From NCBI RefSeq assembly GCF_011761355.1, contig NZ_JAASRW010000003.1, positions 395,188 to 459,187 of the forward strand: DNA of 64,000 bases, given 5' to 3'. Below the pieces are notes generated by a model that was not told the origin of the DNA, made no database searches, and worked only from the letters and a program-made list of their open reading frames with translations. This stretch comes from Paenibacillus lupini. Lineage in GTDB: Bacteria; Bacillota; Bacilli; Paenibacillales; Paenibacillaceae. Position 1 is the first letter of the stretch, and every line of letters starts with the position of its first letter. Below, piece by piece: positions 60,352 to 64,000 of the stretch. The translations under genes and the position numbers were made by a program.

Positions 60352-61275
60352 ATGAAACAACAAGGGCAATTAAAATCGAGTTTACTATTATTAATCGCCG
60401 CTTTAATATGGGGATTCGCTTTTGTAGCACAGCGGCAGGGAATGGAGCATACAGGGCCTTTTACTTTTAATGCGGTCAGATTTGCACTAGGGGCACTTTC
60501 TTTGGTTCCGCTCATATGGGTGATGGATCGAAAATCCGATCAGACGCCAATGCAGCTTCGCTCATCATTTAAGAGTGCCTCGATGTACGGGCTTTGTTCG
60601 GGACTTATTTTGTTCGCTGGCGCATCTTTGCAGCAAATTGGACTGATGTACACGACTGCGGGAAAAGCAGCTTTTGTTACGGGGCTGTACATTGTTATCG
60701 TACCTTTCTTTGGTTTGTTCCTGAAGCAGCGGCTTGGGATAAACAGTGCCGTGGGTGCGATACTCGCGGTCATTGGCCTTTATTTATTATGTATGACAGA
60801 TGAACTAACACTTGGTAAAGGCGATCTGTACGAGCTTGTGGGTGCACTATTCTGGTCCGTACATATTCTGATGATCGACAGCTTTTCGAGAAAGACGGAT
60901 GTGCTGAAGCTATCGTTAGTGCAGATTTTGACCTGTTCGCTGTTAAGCTTCATGGCGGCCTTCTCTACAGAAACAGTAGAGCTAGCTGGGTTGTCCGATG
61001 CGATAATTCCACTTTTGTACGGCGGGATCTGTTCGGTTGGTATTGCGTATACATTGCAGATTGTTGGGCAAAAAAGTGCACATCCTACACAAGCGGCAAT
61101 TATTCTAAGCTTGGAAACGGTATTTGCCGCGATTGGAGGATATCTGCTGCTTGATGAGATACTTGGTGTTCGCGCGGGAATTGGCTGTTTGTTCATGTTG
61201 GTAGGCATGATCGTGCCGCAGCTTCCGCCGCTTTGGCGTGTAGGTTTAAAGGCAGGAGTTAACGTTAGAAAATAA
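60352..61275 (+). CDS. DMT-superfamily (EamA) membrane transporter
   Basis: Membrane exporter of 307 residues with ten helices in two EamA repeats (IWGFAFVAQRQGMEHTGPFTFNAVRF; GICSVGIAYTLQIVGQKSAHPTQAAIILSLE). The second-half motif matches the YicL/RhaT-like drug and metabolite exporters. ATG 60352 follows GGGAGAG. It stands alone before a strong terminator. Confidence 0.86.
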   Translation: MKQQGQLKSSLLLLIAALIWGFAFVAQRQGMEHTGPFTFNAVRFALGALSLVPLIWVMDRKSDQTPMQLRSSFKSASMYGLCSGLILFAGASLQQIGLMYTTAGKAAFVTGLYIVIVPFFGLFLKQRLGINSAVGAILAVIGLYLLCMTDELTLGKGDLYELVGALFWSVHILMIDSFSRKTDVLKLSLVQILTCSLLSFMAAFSTETVELAGLSDAIIPLLYGGICSVGIAYTLQIVGQKSAHPTQAAIILSLETVFAAIGGYLLLDEILGVRAGIGCLFMLVGMIVPQLPPLWRVGLKAGVNVRK

Positions 61276-61285
61276 TAATATTATT

Positions 61286-61348
61286 AAACACCTTCAAGGA
61301 AGCTCCATCATTTCAGGATGTGGAGTGCTTAGAAGGTGTTTTTCTTTT
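61286..61348 (+). terminator. Rho-independent terminator
   Basis: AACACCTTC (61287-61295) pairs with GAAGGTGTT (61332-61340), with an inner AAGCTCCA/TGGAGTGCTT stem, followed by TTTTTC. Confidence 0.85.
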
Positions 61349-61433
61349 AGTTATGATTAGTCATTGATGTATTATGTTTTACAATTTATTCTATATATGT
61401 GGGTGGATGGTTGTTCGGGAGGTGGAATGTCAG

Positions 61434-62027
61434 TTGCTCACTAAAAAATGGATCTTATCCTTACTTATACTCGTTATTGGTGGTATCTCTGTTTGGTATA
61501 TAGCTTGGACACGAAGTCATTTAGTTGATACAACAATTGTTGGAGTTAATTATCAACTTGGAGGCACAAATGCGGATAACACTCAACCTGAGACCGTAAC
61601 ACTAAAGGGCTCTTGGTCTAGAAATGTAAAAGGTCTCCGAACATTTAAAGGGACAATTACGTTCGCTAACGATACGATTCCTGTACCAGAGGATAGCAGG
61701 AAGACGACGATCCACTTTGATAAAAATGGATATGGGCCAATTATATATGGTTATTTCGATGAGTCAGTGTCAGGAATTGGGGTTCCATTGACGTATGGTT
61801 ATGGTGTTTTATTCGCGAGCTCGGATTTCAGTAAAGTCACTTTTTTGAGAATGAAGGAAGCTGCAACTGTGGACAATTCAACCAGAAGCGGCTGGAATGG
61901 AGAAGATGGCTTGATGTTTGCTGGGCCGGCAATGAACCGGGAGCAGGCTCTTGAGATATCCAATGAGCTTATGAAAAAGCATTTGAAAAACCCCGGTTAT
62001 GTTGATGGACAGTTTGTTTTGAAATGA
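61434..62027 (+). CDS. Hypothetical membrane-anchored extracellular protein
   Basis: About 197 residues. Starting at TTG 61434 (ten bases after GGGAGG) it has a short basic start, one helix (WILSLLILVIGGISVWYIAW) and a beta-rich exterior domain (VNYQLGGTNADNTQPETVTL KGSW; FKGTITFANDTIPVPEDS). I do not recognise a family. The earlier in-frame ATG at 61374 gives 217 residues but lacks a ribosome site. Confidence 0.65.
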   Translation: MLTKKWILSLLILVIGGISVWYIAWTRSHLVDTTIVGVNYQLGGTNADNTQPETVTLKGSWSRNVKGLRTFKGTITFANDTIPVPEDSRKTTIHFDKNGYGPIIYGYFDESVSGIGVPLTYGYGVLFASSDFSKVTFLRMKEAATVDNSTRSGWNGEDGLMFAGPAMNREQALEISNELMKKHLKNPGYVDGQFVLK

Positions 62028-62036
62028 GGTTTATGT

Positions 62037-62582
62037 TTAATTGAAGAAATCATTTACTTCATAAATAAACTGGGCGAATAGCGGATGCTGTTGGCTATCT
62101 TCAGCTTTTACGAATGTATCAGCAAGGCTTTTGTAGTACCAGGCCTGCTCTTTCTCGCCTCTTTTAAAACGTGACCAGAAATCAGGGCCAAATGCTTCAT
62201 AATCCCGTTTCATGCTTCGCAGATTATGCAGTTTGTCTGCGCAGGCAACTAAGCGTACTTCGAGCGGATCAGTAGGGATATTCTCGATCGTATGGGTTTT
62301 CCTTTCTTCCCAGGTGAGTGATTTATCCGGTTCGGAACAAGCCTTCACAATGGAAGTGATTTCATGGCCAAACTTTTCAATCAGCTGCTGTTCCGTAACA
62401 TCGGTATCCTCCAGAAGATCATGAAGCAGGGCGGCAATAATAACCTTCTCGCTGCAGAGATACGACGATAGGATCATGGCCACACCAAACGGATGGGAAA
62501 TATATGGCGTATTTGTTCCTTTACGGTATTGGGATTGATGGGCTGTAGCGGCAAACTCGATAGCCATATCTACTAAGCTCAT
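62037..62582 (-). CDS. HD-domain small alarmone-hydrolase-like protein
   Basis: A 181-residue cytoplasmic protein resembling the hydrolase half of RelA/SpoT: HQSQYRKGTNTPYISHPFGVAMIL, the HD motif ALLHDLLEDTDV and VACADKLHNLRSM give the metal and catalytic residues. It should hydrolyse ppGpp or a related nucleotide (Mesh1/SAH type). ATG 62582 is preceded by AAAGGAG. It stands alone. Confidence 0.82.
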   Translation of the reverse strand: MSLVDMAIEFAATAHQSQYRKGTNTPYISHPFGVAMILSSYLCSEKVIIAALLHDLLEDTDVTEQQLIEKFGHEITSIVKACSEPDKSLTWEERKTHTIENIPTDPLEVRLVACADKLHNLRSMKRDYEAFGPDFWSRFKRGEKEQAWYYKSLADTFVKAEDSQQHPLFAQFIYEVNDFFN

Positions 62583-62679
62583 TGGATCAGCTCCTTTAGG
62601 ATTAATTTGGGGTATAAAGAAAGTTTACGGGCAGCTGACTTTGATGTCGAGAAGGCGAAGGACATATTTTCTTTACACA

Positions 62680-62759
62680 CGCCTTAACGATGTCCGACAT
62701 CGTAAAGGCGGTAGAAAAGTAGCGTTAGTGTGGTCTTAACGATGCGGCGCATCGTTAAG
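62680..62759. repeat. Doublet of CTTAACGATG palindromes, 52 bp apart (element C)
   Basis: Palindrome 1 spans 62680-62710 (arms CGCCTTAACGATGT and ACATCGTAAAGGCG around CCG, one mismatch). Palindrome 2 spans 62735-62759 (arms CTTAACGATGC and GCATCGTTAAG around GGC, perfect). Their centres, 62695 and 62747, are 52 bp apart, as within the doublets of copies A and B though the sequence differs. Confidence 0.75.
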
Positions 62760-62783
62760 CTGTCCCAGCAAGACCGAACGAGA

Positions 62784-62834
62784 AAAAAGAGGCCCTCTCA
62801 TCGTCATCTTGGATGACAGATGGGAGGGCCTCTT
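62784..62834 (-). terminator. Terminator of the beta-helix glycosidase gene
   Basis: AAGAGGCCCTCTCATC (from 62787) pairs with its complement ending AAGAGG-type at 62834, with one bulge. Its A run becomes the T tract on the minus strand. The arm shares CATCGTCAT with the hairpin at 24074. Confidence 0.8.
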
Positions 62835-62844
62835 CATTTATTGC

Positions 62845-64000
62845 CTACCAGTTGTTCCCTGATACTCTCGTTACGGTGAAGTTCGGGCTTGCGGCTTCGC
62901 CGTAGATCGCGGAGATACCTGGATTGTTGACCTTCACGTTCGTGAAGCTTGCGCCGCCGTAAGCAGGGCCTTGGCCTTGCTCAGCACGTAACACAAGCTT
63001 GATGCCGTAGCGGGTCGGGTTGTTGATGTTGACGTTCTCGACGCGGATATTTTGCATCACCATATTGTTAGGCGTCATGGACTGGAACATAAGGCCGAAG
63101 TAGACCGGATTGTTGATGTCTACATTTTTGATCAGAATGTTCTTGATTGCCCGGTCTCCACCGTAGATCCAGATCGCGCCAAAGTTCTGATAATCGTTAA
63201 TTTTGTCATCGGCGCCAACGCTGGTCCAGAAGTCTCCGCCGGTGCGATCCAGAGTTGCTCCGTCAATAACGGTGTCTTGATCACCAAAGCCAAGTGTATT
63301 GTAGCCAAAGCTGTAGCTGCTGATTGTGATGCCTGGATAAGTCAGAGTATCAGCACCATACAGGTTTTGGAATAGGTTATTCGATCCACCGTATACGGCA
63401 AAAGCAGCTGCACGTCTGACGTTAGTTGCTGTCAGGTTGGTGTATTTGTTGCCTACATTGTAGGAACCGCCTGCATCGGCAGCGCTGAACAAGGCGAAGG
63501 AGTCATCCCCCGTTCCACGAGCATAGTTGTTGTCGATGACATTGTTGGAGGAACCATTCGTCATGTTAATACCGTCTGCGAATGTGTTCTTGATCCGGTT
63601 GTTCTTGAACGTATTGTTGGAGGAGTTCACGCCCCAGTAGAGGCAGATGAAATGCTCGACCCAAATGTTCTGAACCGTTACGTTCTGCATGCCGTTACCG
63701 TCAATGAATTTACCCGGTCCGTCAGTCCGGTAAATGTAGTTGCCCCATGCGGAGAGGTCACGGATGGTCGAGCCGTTTGCCGCCGAGCCGATGTTGAAGC
63801 CCACATCTGTATTCGATTGGTCTTGAGGAGCGACCAGCTTCGTATACCAAGGACCAGCGCCTACAATTTCCGTTGCACGTCCGTAGAGGAAGATCTTACT
63901 GTTAATCGTCCAATTGCCGGCAGGGATGTAGATGCCTTTTTTCGTAGTATCCTGTCTAAATTCGTTCAAAGCCTGCTCGATCGATTTGGAAGAGGATACT
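62845..64000 (-). CDS. Right-handed beta-helix polysaccharide hydrolase, GH87-like (5' end outside window)
   Basis: The C-terminal 385 residues of a larger secreted enzyme; the frame stays open to the window edge, so the true start lies beyond 64000. It consists of beta-helix coils: NVTVQNIWVEHFICLYWGVN SSNNTFKNNRIKNTFADGINM and VIDNNYARGTGDDSFALFSA, whose Asp-rich turns include the likely catalytic acids, then GATLDRTGGDFWTSVGADDK INDYQNFGAIW. This fits the alpha-1,3-glucanase/mycodextranase (GH87) group better than pectinases, but I cannot exclude another beta-helix family. Confidence 0.65.
   Translation of the reverse strand, partial: VSSSKSIEQALNEFRQDTTKKGIYIPAGNWTINSKIFLYGRATEIVGAGPWYTKLVAPQDQSNTDVGFNIGSAANGSTIRDLSAWGNYIYRTDGPGKFIDGNGMQNVTVQNIWVEHFICLYWGVNSSNNTFKNNRIKNTFADGINMTNGSSNNVIDNNYARGTGDDSFALFSAADAGGSYNVGNKYTNLTATNVRRAAAFAVYGGSNNLFQNLYGADTLTYPGITISSYSFGYNTLGFGDQDTVIDGATLDRTGGDFWTSVGADDKINDYQNFGAIWIYGGDRAIKNILIKNVDINNPVYFGLMFQSMTPNNMVMQNIRVENVNINNPTRYGIKLVLRAEQGQGPAYGGASFTNVKVNNPGISAIYGEAASPNFTVTRVSGNNW

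Overview
The window looks like a stretch of Paenibacillus (or close Bacillota) chromosome. Supporting signs are a secreted xylanase anchored by three SLH domains, a second SLH protein, an H-type small acid-soluble spore protein, a B. subtilis ydaJ-N-like polysaccharide cluster, a KhtTU potassium/proton antiporter, strong AGGAGG ribosome sites, frequent TTG/GTG starts and hairpin/T-tract terminators. I see no rRNA, tRNA, CRISPR array, complete insertion sequence or prophage. All calls rest on reading the sequence; no database search was run.

Layout. 0.1-5.3 kb: urea ABC transporter urtABCDE behind a consensus sigma-A promoter whose -35 box overlaps a perfect GlnR/TnrA-type site. 5.6-21 kb: SUFU-domain protein, a 1,814-residue double-GH10 xylanase with a cre site, a Dph6-like PP-loop protein, a DMT exporter divergent from a MocR regulator, GNAT, RMD1/DUF155, a prolyl-hydroxylase-like dioxygenase and an ABC-F ATPase. 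19.5-24 kb: sulfatase, AraC regulator and GH51 arabinofuranosidase, a likely glycan-use locus. 24.7-33.2 kb: six tightly packed genes for an exopolysaccharide (GH8-like, WsfD-like, YdaL-, YdaM-, YdaN- and YdaK-like), ending in a degenerate GGDEF protein that keeps the c-di-GMP I-site. 33-43 kb: small regulator/effector pairs, KhtTU with a small membrane protein and an HPP protein, and an SLH protein. 43-54.5 kb: catabolic and oxidoreductase genes, including an ornithine-cyclodeaminase-like / M19 / CocE operon and a diguanylate cyclase. 54.7-64 kb: an ApbE/ferric-reductase-like redox module, a LysR regulator facing an unusual purA paralogue, SspH, a DMT transporter, a small HD alarmone-hydrolase-like protein and the 3' part of a beta-helix glycosidase.

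Two features stand out. First, two unrelated intergenic gaps (24146-24345 and 56519-56718) each hold four copies of a 23-bp palindrome at exactly the same starts-to-starts spacing (52, 73, 52 bp). A third gap (62680-62759) holds two palindromes of another sequence, again 52 bp apart. These look like members of a palindromic intergenic element family. Second, five genes between 44 and 58 kb are broken: four by one in-frame stop each (TAA, TAG, TGA, TAA) with homologous reading continuing beyond, and one by a 1-base frameshift. All four stops could be single C-to-T changes. They are either real recent decay or sequence error, and the difference matters for every affected gene.
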